A DNA stretch of 64,000 nt, from assembly GCA_027923965.1 (NCBI GenBank), contig AP026969.1, forward strand, positions 5,022,001-5,086,000, given 5' to 3'. Made by a program: the position numbers and the translations under genes. Position 1 is the first letter of the stretch. Each line of letters starts with the position of its first letter. The notes below the pieces were generated by a model. It saw nothing but the letters and a program-made list of their open reading frames with translations. It made no database searches and was not told where the DNA came from. Origin of the DNA: Comamonadaceae bacterium OS-1. GTDB lineage: Bacteria > Pseudomonadota > Gammaproteobacteria > Burkholderiales > Burkholderiaceae_C. Positions 1 to 9,033 of the stretch are shown in pieces.

Positions 1-640
1 TGGCACTTTTGCCGTTGCCCAGGATGGGGTACTTCGCGGCGCGGTCTTGCGAGGTGGATGTGAAGTTGCGGGCCTGCTCCATGCGCACGGTGTGGGGGCG
101 CAGGGCCAGCATCATCGAGGTTTCTGTGTCGCCTGCGTGGATGCCGAAACGGTGCTCCTCGGGGCTGAACAATGCGTTCGCATCAATCAGCGGCAGGTTG
201 AACCAGCTGGCGCTGTAGACCAGCAAATCGTGCTCGGCGCGCAGGGTGCGGGCCACGATGTCCATCAGGCTGACCTGGCCGCCGTGGGCATTGAAGATCA
301 ACAGCTTTTTGACCCCACTGCGGGCCACGCAGGCTCCCAGCTCGGTCCAGACGCGGATCAGGGTTTCGCTGGAGAGCGTGAGCGTGCCCGGAAAGCGCAC
401 ATGCTCGGGGCTGAAACCCACTTGCTGGGTGGGCAGCACCAGCACCGAGGCATCGGCGGGCAGCAGCGGCAGCGCGGCAGCGATCACGCCATCGACCAGG
501 GTGGTGTCCACGCTCAGCGGCAGGTGCGGGCCGTGCTGCTCGGTGGCGGCCACGGGCAGCACGGCCACGGTGCGGGCCGGGTCGAGCTGCGCGAAGTCGC
601 GGGTGGTGAGGTCGGCCCAGAAGCGAGGTGGAGTGTGCAT
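1..640 (-). CDS. Creatininase-family amidohydrolase, 3' end outside window
   Basis: The minus strand reads in frame from an ATG at 640 to the left edge, so about 213 N-terminal residues are visible and the C-terminus is missing. It shows the hallmarks of the creatininase/creatinine amidohydrolase family: ATEQHGPHLPLSVD near residue 32, NAHGG near residue 117 and HAGDTETS near residue 168. These supply the metal-binding Glu, His and Asp residues of this di-metal amidohydrolase fold. The start lies 10 bp after the stop of the upstream membrane-protein gene, so it is probably the third gene of a hemN transcript. The family includes creatininase, MftE-type peptidases and enzymes of riboflavin and F420 metabolism, so the substrate cannot be named. 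Confidence 0.85.
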   Translation of the reverse strand, partial: MHTPPRFWADLTTRDFAQLDPARTVAVLPVAATEQHGPHLPLSVDTTLVDGVIAAALPLLPADASVLVLPTQQVGFSPEHVRFPGTLTLSSETLIRVWTELGACVARSGVKKLLIFNAHGGQVSLMDIVARTLRAEHDLLVYSASWFNLPLIDANALFSPEEHRFGIHAGDTETSMMLALRPHTVRMEQARNFTSTSQDRAAKYPILGNGKSA

Positions 641-650
641 GGGGCGGATT

Positions 651-1340
651 TCACCACAGGCTTCGGCAGAACTCCATGACGCGCGGATCCATGTCGCGCA
701 GCAAGGCCCACACGGCCACGGCAGCGAGCGATGCGCCTGCGGCCCGCATGCCCCATTCCTTGCGCTGGGGGCTGCGCCAGGCTTGCAGGCGCACCCACAG
801 CCAGGGCCCGGCCACCAGGGTGACGCTGCTGCCCAGGGCAAACAGGGCCATGCACAGGGCCCCGTCCAGTGGGCTGCCGCTGAGCGAGGCGACCAGCAGG
901 GCCGAATACAGCAGGCCACAGGGCATCAGCGCCCACGCGGCCCCGGCCAAAAATACCCAGGACCGGCCCGCCAGGCGGGGGCGCAGGTTGGCCCACAGGT
1001 TGCGGCCCAGGCCATCCACCCACATCGGTTGCCGCGCCAGTACCAGCAGCGTGCCGCCCCAGACCAGCACGGCCACGTGGAACAGCGTCCACACCGGGCG
1101 CAGCGCGGCGGCAGGTGCGGTCAGCCAGGCGAGCGTGTTGACGGTGGCGGCGGCCAATGCACCCGCCAGCGTGTAGCCCAGCAAGCGCCCGGCCTGCAGT
1201 TGCAGCATGCCCTGGCGGGCCCCGGTATCTTTTTTTCCCAGGCGCACCACGCCCGCGCAGGCCGCGCCGCACATGCCTGCGCAGTGCGGGCCACCGGCCA
1301 GGCCCATGAGCAGGGCGGTCCAGGCCAGGGTGGAGAACAT
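651..1340 (-). CDS. SafE/DsbD_2-type multi-pass membrane protein
   Basis: A 229-residue integral membrane protein that starts with an amphipathic hydrophobic segment containing GGPHCAGMCGA near residues 17-27. This is the signature of the sulfite exporter TauE/SafE, cytochrome-c-biogenesis (DsbD_2) transmembrane family. Such proteins commonly accompany cbb3 oxidase genes and are thought to act in metal or redox supply for oxidase assembly; that role is inference here. The ATG at 1340 overlaps the hemN stop (TGATG), which suggests translational coupling. A TTG one codon upstream is a less likely start. The substrate is unknown. Confidence 0.8.
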   Translation of the reverse strand: MFSTLAWTALLMGLAGGPHCAGMCGAACAGVVRLGKKDTGARQGMLQLQAGRLLGYTLAGALAAATVNTLAWLTAPAAALRPVWTLFHVAVLVWGGTLLVLARQPMWVDGLGRNLWANLRPRLAGRSWVFLAGAAWALMPCGLLYSALLVASLSGSPLDGALCMALFALGSSVTLVAGPWLWVRLQAWRSPQRKEWGMRAAGASLAAVAVWALLRDMDPRVMEFCRSLW

Positions 1341-2728
1341 CAAATGATCCGGGAGAAACGGGCGCGGTTCTGGTCGGCTTGCAGGTAGCGGTCAAACACC
1401 ATGGCCACGGCGCGCACAAAGAACCAGCCGGTGGCGGTGACCTGGATGCCGGTGGCATCTACCGTGACCATGCCGGCCTCCACCAGAGGCTGCAGGGCCT
1501 GCAGTTCGGCGGCAAACGTGGCTTGGAAGTCCACAAGGTATCCCAGCTCGATGGATTCAAACTGCACCGCACCCTGGCACATGAGGGCCATGATGACGGC
1601 GCGGCGCACCAGGTCGTCACGGCCCAGGGCCAGGCCGCGCACTACCGGCAGTTGGCCCTGGTCGATCATGTCGCAATAGGCCTCCAGGGTCTTGGCGTTC
1701 TGGCTGTAGGTGGGGCCGATGCGGCCAATGGCCGACACGCCCAGGCCGATCAGGTCGCAGTCGGGCTGGGTGCTGTAGCCCTGGAAGTTGCGGTGCAGCC
1801 GCCCCTGGCGCTTGGCCACGGCCAGTGCGTCATTGGGCAGGGCGAAATGGTCCATGCCCACGTAGACGTAGCCAGCCCCCATGAGGGCATCCAGCGCCTG
1901 CGACAGCATGGCCAGCTTGGCCGCGCCGCTGGGGAGGTCGGCGTTGAGGATGCGGCGTTGCGGCTTGAAGCGCTCGGGCAAATGGGCGTAGGCGTACAGG
2001 GCGATGCGGTCGGGGCGCAGCTCTACCACCTGCTCCAGGGTGCGGGCAAACGAGGTGGGCGTTTGGCGCGGCAGGCCGTAGATCAGGTCGGTGTTGATGG
2101 AGTCGAAGCCCAGGCGGCGGGCTTCGGCCACCAGGTCGAACACCTGCTGTGCCGGCTGTATGCGGTGCACGGCCTTTTGCACGTCGGCATCGAAATCCTG
2201 CACGCCAAAACTCAGGCGGTTGAAACCCAGCGCTGCCAGGGCCGCCAACCGCTCGGCATCCACGGTGCGGGGATCGACCTCGATGGCGTATTCGCCGCCC
2301 GGTGCCAGGTTGAAATGGCGGCGCAGCAGCACCATCAGCTGGGCCAGCTCGCCATCGCTCAAAAACGTGGGACTGCCGCCGCCCAGGTGCAGCTGGCTGA
2401 CCGCCCGGCCCGCGCCCAGCTGGGCGGAGTGCAAGGCCATTTCGCGCTCCAGGTACTGCAGGTAAGCCGCACCACGCTCGTGGCGTTTGGTGATGATCTT
2501 GTTGCAGGCGCAGTAGTAGCACAGCGACTCGCAAAACGGGATGTGCACGTACAGCGACAGCGGCAGGGCGGTGGCGGTGGCCCGGCGCAGGCGCAGGGCG
2601 CGGGCGTAATCCTCGCCCGTGAAAGCTTCCACGAAGCGGTCGGCGGTGGGGTAGGAGGTGTAGCGCGGCCCCGGCACGTCGTAACGCTGCAGAAGTTCGG
2701 TGGCAACACGGGGTAAAACACGGGTCAT
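1340..2728 (-). CDS. hemN: Oxygen-independent coproporphyrinogen III oxidase
   Basis: This 462-residue radical-SAM enzyme converts coproporphyrinogen III to protoporphyrinogen IX without oxygen, feeding haem synthesis under low oxygen. The [4Fe-4S]/SAM cluster motif is visible as HIPFCESLCYYCAC near residues 62-75 (CX3CX2C with the extra CXC-type cysteine of HemN), followed by the GGGSPTF motif. The RYTSYPTADRF start is typical of the family. I place the start at the ATG at 2728, because the 25 residues upstream in the longer frame do not resemble HemN. The gene diverges from fnr across a single FNR box (2783-2796), so FNR control of haem synthesis is likely. Confidence 0.95.
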   Translation of the reverse strand: MTRVLPRVATELLQRYDVPGPRYTSYPTADRFVEAFTGEDYARALRLRRATATALPLSLYVHIPFCESLCYYCACNKIITKRHERGAAYLQYLEREMALHSAQLGAGRAVSQLHLGGGSPTFLSDGELAQLMVLLRRHFNLAPGGEYAIEVDPRTVDAERLAALAALGFNRLSFGVQDFDADVQKAVHRIQPAQQVFDLVAEARRLGFDSINTDLIYGLPRQTPTSFARTLEQVVELRPDRIALYAYAHLPERFKPQRRILNADLPSGAAKLAMLSQALDALMGAGYVYVGMDHFALPNDALAVAKRQGRLHRNFQGYSTQPDCDLIGLGVSAIGRIGPTYSQNAKTLEAYCDMIDQGQLPVVRGLALGRDDLVRRAVIMALMCQGAVQFESIELGYLVDFQATFAAELQALQPLVEAGMVTVDATGIQVTATGWFFVRAVAMVFDRYLQADQNRARFSRII

Positions 2729-2782
2729 GGCGAGCGCTTTTGTTGCATCCCTGCAATGTGCCGCGAACGGTCCAGGCCTCCA

Positions 2783-2796
2783 TTGACGTGGATCAA
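2783..2796. promoter_or_regulatory. FNR box shared by hemN and fnr
   Basis: TTGAC-GTGG-ATCAA matches the FNR/Anr consensus TTGAT-N4-ATCAA at nine of ten positions. It lies 55 bp upstream of the hemN ATG and 53 bp upstream of the chosen fnr ATG. It could activate hemN and autoregulate fnr. Confidence 0.8.
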
Positions 2797-2849
2797 ACGG
2801 CATGCAGATGTGTGTGCCAGAAAATAGTGCCTTAAAAAAAGTTCATACT

Positions 2850-3575
2850 ATGCGCATGACTCCAATCGCCATCAAAGCCGCCTGTTCGAACTGCAATCTG
2901 CGCGAACTGTGCATGCCGCTCGGTTTGAACCAGGACGAGCTGGACCGCATCGACGGCTTGGTGGCCGTGCGCCGCAAGGTCAAACGTGGTGCCACGCTGT
3001 TTCGCAATGGCGAGACGTTCACCTCGCTGTATGCCATCCGTACCGGGTTTTTCAAGACTTCGGTCACCACCGAGGATGGGCGCGACCAGGTCACCGGCTT
3101 CCAGATGGCGGGCGAGATCATCGGGCTGGATGGCATTGTGAACGAACAGCACACCTGCGACGCGGTGGCTCTGGAAGATGCCGAGGTCTGCGAAATGCCG
3201 TTTGAGCGCATCGAAGAGCTGTCGCGCGAGGTCAACGCCCTGCAGCGCCATGTGCACAAGATCATGAGCCGCGAGATCGTGCGCGAGCACGGCGTGATGC
3301 TGTTGCTGGGTAGCATGCGGGCCGAGGAGCGGCTGGCGGCCTTTTTGCTGAACCTGGTGCAGCGCCTGCACGCACGTGGCTTTTCGCCGCTGGAGTTGGT
3401 GTTGCGCATGACACGCGAAGAAATCGGCAGCTACCTGGGCCTGAAGCTGGAGACGGTGAGCCGCACCTTCTCCAAGTTTGCCGAGGACGGCGTGGTCGAA
3501 GTCAAGCAGCGCCATATCCGCATCCTGGACACCGAAGCGCTCAAGCGCATCGTCAATCTTCAACCTTGTCTATAG
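2850..3575 (+). CDS. fnr: FNR-type oxygen-sensing transcription regulator
   Basis: A 241-residue Crp/Fnr regulator that senses oxygen through a [4Fe-4S] cluster and activates anaerobic or microaerobic genes. The N-terminal cluster ligands are visible as C12-X2-C15-X5-C21. The fourth ligand is C114 in VCEMPF, equivalent to E. coli Cys122. A cNMP-type beta-roll spans roughly residues 30-130. The C-terminal helix-turn-helix carries ETVSRTFSK, with the E-x-x-S-R pattern that reads TTGAT half sites. The start at 2850 is chosen because it places the Cys cluster at the usual distance from the N-terminus; an in-frame ATG at 2802 adds 16 residues with no homology. The 3' end overlaps the convergent small membrane gene by 23 bp. 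Confidence 0.95.
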   Translation: MRMTPIAIKAACSNCNLRELCMPLGLNQDELDRIDGLVAVRRKVKRGATLFRNGETFTSLYAIRTGFFKTSVTTEDGRDQVTGFQMAGEIIGLDGIVNEQHTCDAVALEDAEVCEMPFERIEELSREVNALQRHVHKIMSREIVREHGVMLLLGSMRAEERLAAFLLNLVQRLHARGFSPLELVLRMTREEIGSYLGLKLETVSRTFSKFAEDGVVEVKQRHIRILDTEALKRIVNLQPCL

Positions 3576-3804
3576 CCGCTGCGCCCACCGGCTGGCCCAC
3601 CAGCAGGGTCAGGCTGCTGATCATCGCGGCCACCGCCCAGAAGGCAAAAAAGGCCATGCTGTAGACCCCCTGGCGTGACAGCTCCAGCGGCTGTCCCAGC
3701 CAGTGCAGGCTGGTCGGATCGACCACCGCAAATACCAGGCCTTCCAGCAGACACGCCCCCAAAAAGCCCGACCACAGCACGCTGATGGTGCGTTGCACTG
3801 CCAT
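3553..3804 (-). CDS. Small membrane protein at the end of the cco cluster
   Basis: An 83-residue protein with two hydrophobic segments (about residues 6-28 and 45-70). It starts 9 bp after the fixH stop with a strong AGGAG ribosome site, so it is very likely translated from the cbb3 operon. I do not recognise a named family. Its position suggests a part in oxidase assembly or regulation, but this is inference. Its last codons overlap the end of the convergent fnr gene. Confidence 0.65.
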   Translation of the reverse strand: MAVQRTISVLWSGFLGACLLEGLVFAVVDPTSLHWLGQPLELSRQGVYSMAFFAFWAVAAMISSLTLLVGQPVGAAAIDKVED

Positions 3805-3813
3805 GCCGCGCTC

Positions 3814-4071
3814 CTACTTGGGCCGCACTGCGCCCGGGGGCGTGGCGGCGTGGTTGCGGCCCAGTTCGGCCGGGGCCAACGAACCCTGCAGGGCCAGGGT
3901 TTTGTTGATTTCCAGGCCCTGGCGGTAATAGTCTTGCGCCAGCACCGGGTCTTGCCGGGTGAAGGCCAGCCAGGCGGTGACCAGTGCGGCCACCACCACG
4001 ATCAGCGGGCCAGAGATGACCAGCCACACGTGGCCGTATTTCCACCAGGGTTGGGGGGTGTTTTCAGACAT
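3814..4071 (-). CDS. fixH: FixH/CcoH-like cbb3 assembly protein (short form)
   Basis: An 85-residue protein with a single N-terminal transmembrane anchor (about residues 14-36) followed by a short periplasmic part with DPVLAQDYYRQGLEINKTLA. That segment is typical of the FixH/CcoH family, which interacts with CcoN and CcoP during cbb3 assembly. Most FixH proteins are about 150 residues, so this is a short version lacking most of the C-terminal periplasmic domain. GAGGAG precedes the start. It lies between ccoG and the small membrane gene on the same strand, 23 bp after ccoG. Confidence 0.8.
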   Translation of the reverse strand: MSENTPQPWWKYGHVWLVISGPLIVVVAALVTAWLAFTRQDPVLAQDYYRQGLEINKTLALQGSLAPAELGRNHAATPPGAVRPK

Positions 4072-4094
4072 GGTTGGTCTCCTCAAGGTGGGCG

Positions 4095-5513
<1,419 letters not shown>

Positions 5514-5516
5514 GGC

Positions 5517-6425
5517 CTAAGGCGTCGGCTTGTTCGATAAACCCCACACGTAGCTGGTCAGTACATGGATCTGTGCCTCGGTCAGCTTTTCTTTCTGGGC
5601 GGGCATCTGGTTGGTCTTGCCGTTGTTGACCATGGCGATGATGGCGGCTTCGCCCCAGCCATGCAGCCAGATGTCGTCGGACAGATTGGGGGCACCCAGG
5701 GCCGGATTGCCTTTGCCACCCACGCCGTGGCAGGCTGCGCAGGCCGAGAACTTGGCCTTGCCCAGCGCGGCCCGCAGCGAGTCGTTGGGGCTGCCCGACA
5801 GGCTGAGCACGTAGTTGGCCACGTTCTTCACGTCGTCGGGCGTGCCCACAGCGGCGGCCATGGGTGGCATCATGCCGATGCGGCCATGGGTGATGGTTTT
5901 CAGGATCACGTCGGGCGTGCCGCCGTGCAGCCAGTCGCCGTCGGTCAGGTTGGGAAAGCCCTTGCTACCGCGGGCGTCCGAGCCGTGGCACTGGGCGCAG
6001 TTGTTCATGAACAGGCGTTCACCCACGGCCATGGCCTTGGCATCACCGGCCAGTTTTTCGGGGGGCATGGCAGTGAACTGGGCGTACAGCGGCTCCAGTT
6101 CGCGGTTGGCCTTGGAGACTTCGGCATCGTATTCGCCCACCTGGGTCCAACCGAGCGTGCCCTTGAAGCTGCCCAGACCGGGGTAGGCCACCAGATAGCC
6201 GATGGAGAACAGCACCGTCAGGATGAACAGACCCACCCACCACAGGGGCAGCGGGTTGTTCATTTCGCGCAGATCGTCGTCCCACACATGGCCGGTGGTG
6301 TTGTCGGCCTGGAAGGGCACTTTCTTGCGGGCGGTGATCCACAGCAGGAGCAGGCAGGCGGCGATGCTGACCACCGAGACCGCGCTGACGAAAATCGACC
6401 AGAAGTCGCTATTGAAATCGCTCAT
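5517..6425 (-). CDS. ccoP: Cytochrome cbb3 oxidase subunit III (dihaem)
   Basis: This 302-residue membrane-anchored dihaem cytochrome c passes electrons from soluble cytochromes to CcoO/CcoN. Two CXXCH haem sites are seen: CAQCH at 143-147 and CAACH at 229-233, with downstream Met-containing ligand regions (MMPPMA and NQMPA). The N-terminus has two hydrophobic helices (about 10-31 and 60-80), as in the longer betaproteobacterial CcoP form. It lies between ccoQ and ccoG in the operon. Confidence 0.97.
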   Translation of the reverse strand: MSDFNSDFWSIFVSAVSVVSIAACLLLLWITARKKVPFQADNTTGHVWDDDLREMNNPLPLWWVGLFILTVLFSIGYLVAYPGLGSFKGTLGWTQVGEYDAEVSKANRELEPLYAQFTAMPPEKLAGDAKAMAVGERLFMNNCAQCHGSDARGSKGFPNLTDGDWLHGGTPDVILKTITHGRIGMMPPMAAAVGTPDDVKNVANYVLSLSGSPNDSLRAALGKAKFSACAACHGVGGKGNPALGAPNLSDDIWLHGWGEAAIIAMVNNGKTNQMPAQKEKLTEAQIHVLTSYVWGLSNKPTP

Positions 6426-6440
6426 AAAAATCCTTCGGGG

Positions 6441-6578
6441 TCAGTCCTGTAAAAAGGGAAGCTGCGCCGCATCGTCAAACTGCGCTTTGTTGCGGCGCGA
6501 AAACGCCCACACGATGATCCCGATGAAGGTGATGAAGCTGCAGACCGTGGCGGCAATGCGTAAGGTGGTGACGTCCAT
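6441..6578 (-). CDS. ccoQ: Cytochrome cbb3 oxidase subunit CcoQ (FixQ)
   Basis: A 45-residue single-pass membrane protein read from an ATG at 6578 to a TGA at 6441. A hydrophobic helix spans residues 8-25 (VCSFITFIGIIVWAFSRR) and is followed by a short polar tail. Size, topology and location between ccoO and ccoP identify it as CcoQ, which stabilises the complex, especially CcoP, in other bacteria. It sits 15 bp after ccoO and 15 bp before ccoP. Confidence 0.9.
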   Translation of the reverse strand: MDVTTLRIAATVCSFITFIGIIVWAFSRRNKAQFDDAAQLPFLQD

Positions 6579-6593
6579 AAGTGGCTTTCAGGT

Positions 6594-7283
6594 TCAGGGA
6601 GCCGGTGCAGGGGGGGCGGGGGGAACCGTCTCGGCGGCCTTGGCCGCCAGCTGGTCGGTCAGGGCGCGGCCCATGACCTGCAGGTAGGCGATCAGCGCGT
6701 CTTGTTCTGTCTTGTCCTTCACCGCGGCTGCACCACCGGCGATCTCGGCATCGGTGTAAGGCACGCCCACGGTGCGCAGGGCCTTCATGCGGGGGGCGAC
6801 CACGGTGGGATCGACCAGGGCGGTTTCCAGCCAGGGGTAGTTGGGCATGTTGGACTCGGGCACCACGTCACGCGGGTTGTGCAGGTGGATACGGTGCCAC
6901 TCATCGCTGTACTTGCCGCCCACGCGCTGCAGGTCGGGACCGGTGCGTTTGCTGCCCCACTGGAACGGGTGGTCGTAGACGAACTCGCCCGCCACCGAGT
7001 AGTGGCCGTAACGCAGCGTCTCGGCGCGGAACGGGCGGATCATCTGCGAATGGCAGTTGTAGCAGCCTTCTCGCAGATAGATGTCGCGGCCTATCAGCTG
7101 CAGCGGGGTGTAGGGCTTGAGGCCGGTTACAGGCTCGGTGGTGGACTTCTGGAAGAACAGCGGAACGATTTCCACCAGGCCGCCCACGGCGACCACCAGC
7201 AGAATCAGCACGATCATCAGAAAGTTGTTCGTCTCGATCTTTTCGTGCGAGAAGAATGGAATGGGTTTGTTGTTGTCAGCCAT
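6594..7283 (-). CDS. ccoO: Cytochrome cbb3 oxidase subunit II (monohaem)
   Basis: This 229-residue membrane-anchored monohaem cytochrome c is part of the cbb3 core. The N-terminal anchor spans about residues 20-42. The haem c site is CYNCH at 74-78 within [14 protein letters not shown], which is characteristic of CcoO, and the distal Met region is in NMPNYPWL. It is 9 bp downstream of ccoN in the same operon. Confidence 0.97.
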   Translation of the reverse strand: MADNNKPIPFFSHEKIETNNFLMIVLILLVVAVGGLVEIVPLFFQKSTTEPVTGLKPYTPLQLIGRDIYLREGCYNCHSQMIRPFRAETLRYGHYSVAGEFVYDHPFQWGSKRTGPDLQRVGGKYSDEWHRIHLHNPRDVVPESNMPNYPWLETALVDPTVVAPRMKALRTVGVPYTDAEIAGGAAAVKDKTEQDALIAYLQVMGRALTDQLAAKAAETVPPAPPAPAP

Positions 7284-7292
7284 GGGGTTCTT

Positions 7293-8750
7293 TCAAGCGT
7301 GGGCCAGTGAAGAAGAAGGCACGGGCACCAGCACCGAGCGGCCACGGGTGGCCGTCATCCACACGTTCCAGGCCATCACCAGCATGCCGCTGAGGTACAG
7401 CAGGCCGCCCACCACACGCACCACGTAGAACGGGTAGGTGGCCTTGACGCTTTCCACAAAGGTGTAGGTCAGGGTGCCGTCGGTGTTGACCGCGCCCCAC
7501 ATCAGGCCCTGCATCACACCGGCAATCCACATGGCGGCGATGTAGAGCACGATGCCCACGGTGGCCAGCCAGAAGTGCAGTTCGATGGCGGGCACGCTGT
7601 GCATCTTCTTGCCGCCAAACATGCGCGGAATCAGGTGGTAGAGCGAACCCATGGACACCAGACCCACCCAGCCCAGGGCACCGGAGTGCACGTGGCCCAC
7701 GGTCCAGTCGGTGTAGTGGCTCAGCGCGTTGACGGTCTTGATGGCCATCATCGGGCCTTCAAAAGTGCTCATGCCGTAGAAGGACAGCGAGACGATCAGG
7801 AAACGCAGGATCGGGTCGTCGCGCAGTTTGTGCCAGGCACCCGAGAGCGTCATCACGCCGTTGATCATGCCGCCCCAGCTGGGGGCCAGCAGAATCAGCG
7901 AGAACACCATGCCCAGGGACTGCGTCCAGTCGGGCAGGGCGGTGTAGTGCAGGTGGTGGGGACCGGCCCACATGTAGGTGAAGATCAGCGCCCAGAAGTG
8001 CACGATGGACAGGCGGTACGAGTACACCGGCCGCTCGGCCTGCTTGGGGATGAAGTAGTACATCATGCCCAGGAAGCCAGCAGTCAGGAAGAAGCCCACC
8101 GCATTGTGGCCATACCACCACTGCACCATGGCATCTTGCACCCCGGCGTAGGCCGAGTACGACTTCATCCAGCCCGCAGGCACTTCGGCGCTATTGACCA
8201 CGTGCAGCAAGGCCACGGCGATGATGAAGGCCCCGAAGAACCAGTTCGCCACGTAGATGTGCTTGACACGGCGGCGGCCCACGGTACCGAAGAACACGAT
8301 GGCATAGGACACCCACACCAGCGTGATCAGGATGTCGATGGGCCATTCGAGTTCAGCGTATTCCTTGCCGGTGGTGTAGCCCATGGGCAGGGAGATGGCC
8401 GCGGCCACGATCACCGCCTGCCAGCCCCAGAAGACGAAGGACGCCAGTGGCGGGCAGAACAGCCGGACCTGGCAGGTGCGTTGCACCACAAAGAAGCTGG
8501 TGGCCATCAGCGCGCAGCCGCCGAACGCAAAAATCACCGCGTTGGTGTGCAGGGGCCGCAGGCGACCGTAGCTGAGCCAGGAAATGCCGAAGTTCAACTC
8601 CGGCCAGGCCAGTTGGGAGGCAATGATCACCCCCACCAGCATCCCCACCACCCCCCAGACCACGGCCATCAGGGAAAATTGTCGTACGACTGTGTCGCTA
8701 TAGACCTCGTTGATCCCGGGTGGGTCGGTCTGTGTATTCGTATAAGCCAT
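7293..8750 (-). CDS. ccoN: Cytochrome cbb3 oxidase catalytic subunit I
   Basis: This 485-residue haem-copper oxidase subunit reduces oxygen to water at haem b3-CuB and pumps protons at very low oxygen. It shows about twelve hydrophobic helices and the CcoN motifs [11 protein letters not shown] and AGPHHLHYT, which hold the CuB histidines and the cross-linked Tyr. The start at 8750 is supported by AAAGAGG seven bases upstream; the frame's more distal start (8810) lacks such support and adds a non-homologous leader. An FNR-type box (8802-8815) lies about 58 bp upstream, overlapping the end of ccoS. Confidence 0.97.
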   Translation of the reverse strand: MAYTNTQTDPPGINEVYSDTVVRQFSLMAVVWGVVGMLVGVIIASQLAWPELNFGISWLSYGRLRPLHTNAVIFAFGGCALMATSFFVVQRTCQVRLFCPPLASFVFWGWQAVIVAAAISLPMGYTTGKEYAELEWPIDILITLVWVSYAIVFFGTVGRRRVKHIYVANWFFGAFIIAVALLHVVNSAEVPAGWMKSYSAYAGVQDAMVQWWYGHNAVGFFLTAGFLGMMYYFIPKQAERPVYSYRLSIVHFWALIFTYMWAGPHHLHYTALPDWTQSLGMVFSLILLAPSWGGMINGVMTLSGAWHKLRDDPILRFLIVSLSFYGMSTFEGPMMAIKTVNALSHYTDWTVGHVHSGALGWVGLVSMGSLYHLIPRMFGGKKMHSVPAIELHFWLATVGIVLYIAAMWIAGVMQGLMWGAVNTDGTLTYTFVESVKATYPFYVVRVVGGLLYLSGMLVMAWNVWMTATRGRSVLVPVPSSSLAHA

Positions 8751-8801
8751 GGGCACCTCTTTGTGTTCATGGCAGTGTCGAAGCGATGGCCGCACCGCAC
8801 C

Positions 8802-8815
8802 TTGATGCAAGTCAA
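8802..8815. promoter_or_regulatory. FNR box upstream of ccoN
   Basis: TTGAT-GCAA-GTCAA differs from TTGAT-N4-ATCAA at one position. It lies 52 to 65 bp upstream of the ccoN start and overlaps the ccoS stop codon, so the ccoNOQP operon can be activated separately from ccoIS. Confidence 0.7.
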
Positions 8816-8949
8816 TCGTTGTGCAGAATGCGCTCGCCTTCTTGCTCGACCGACTCGAACTGGCCTTGAAAAATGGCCCACCACAGCCCGCCCAGGATCA
8901 GCAGCACCAGCACAACGGACAGGGGGATGAGGAGGTACAGGATGTCCAT
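8812..8949 (-). CDS. ccoS: Cytochrome cbb3 maturation protein CcoS
   Basis: A 45-residue single-pass membrane protein from an ATG at 8949 to a TGA at 8812. The N-terminal helix covers about residues 4-26 and contains [14 protein letters not shown], with an acidic tail typical of CcoS. In other bacteria CcoS is needed to insert haem and copper cofactors into the oxidase. It lies between ccoI and ccoN, the usual pairing. Confidence 0.88.
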   Translation of the reverse strand: MDILYLLIPLSVVLVLLILGGLWWAIFQGQFESVEQEGERILHND

Positions 8950-8974
8950 CAACAGGCCTTCTGGTAAATGCTAC

Positions 8975-9020
8975 ATATTTTGTAGCTCGTCACGCTGAGG
9001 GAATAAGCACGGGAGGCTGT
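8975..9020 (+). repeat. Dispersed intergenic palindromic repeat, copy 1
   Basis: This stretch between ccoI and ccoS reads TGTAGCTCGTCACGCTGAGG then GAATAAGCACGGGAGGC. It matches the family pattern TAGCTGCTTGCGCTTAT / ATAAGCGC / GGAGGC seen eight more times in this window. The stem is degenerate in this copy. Confidence 0.6.
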
Positions 9021-9033
9021 TTTCATATAAATC

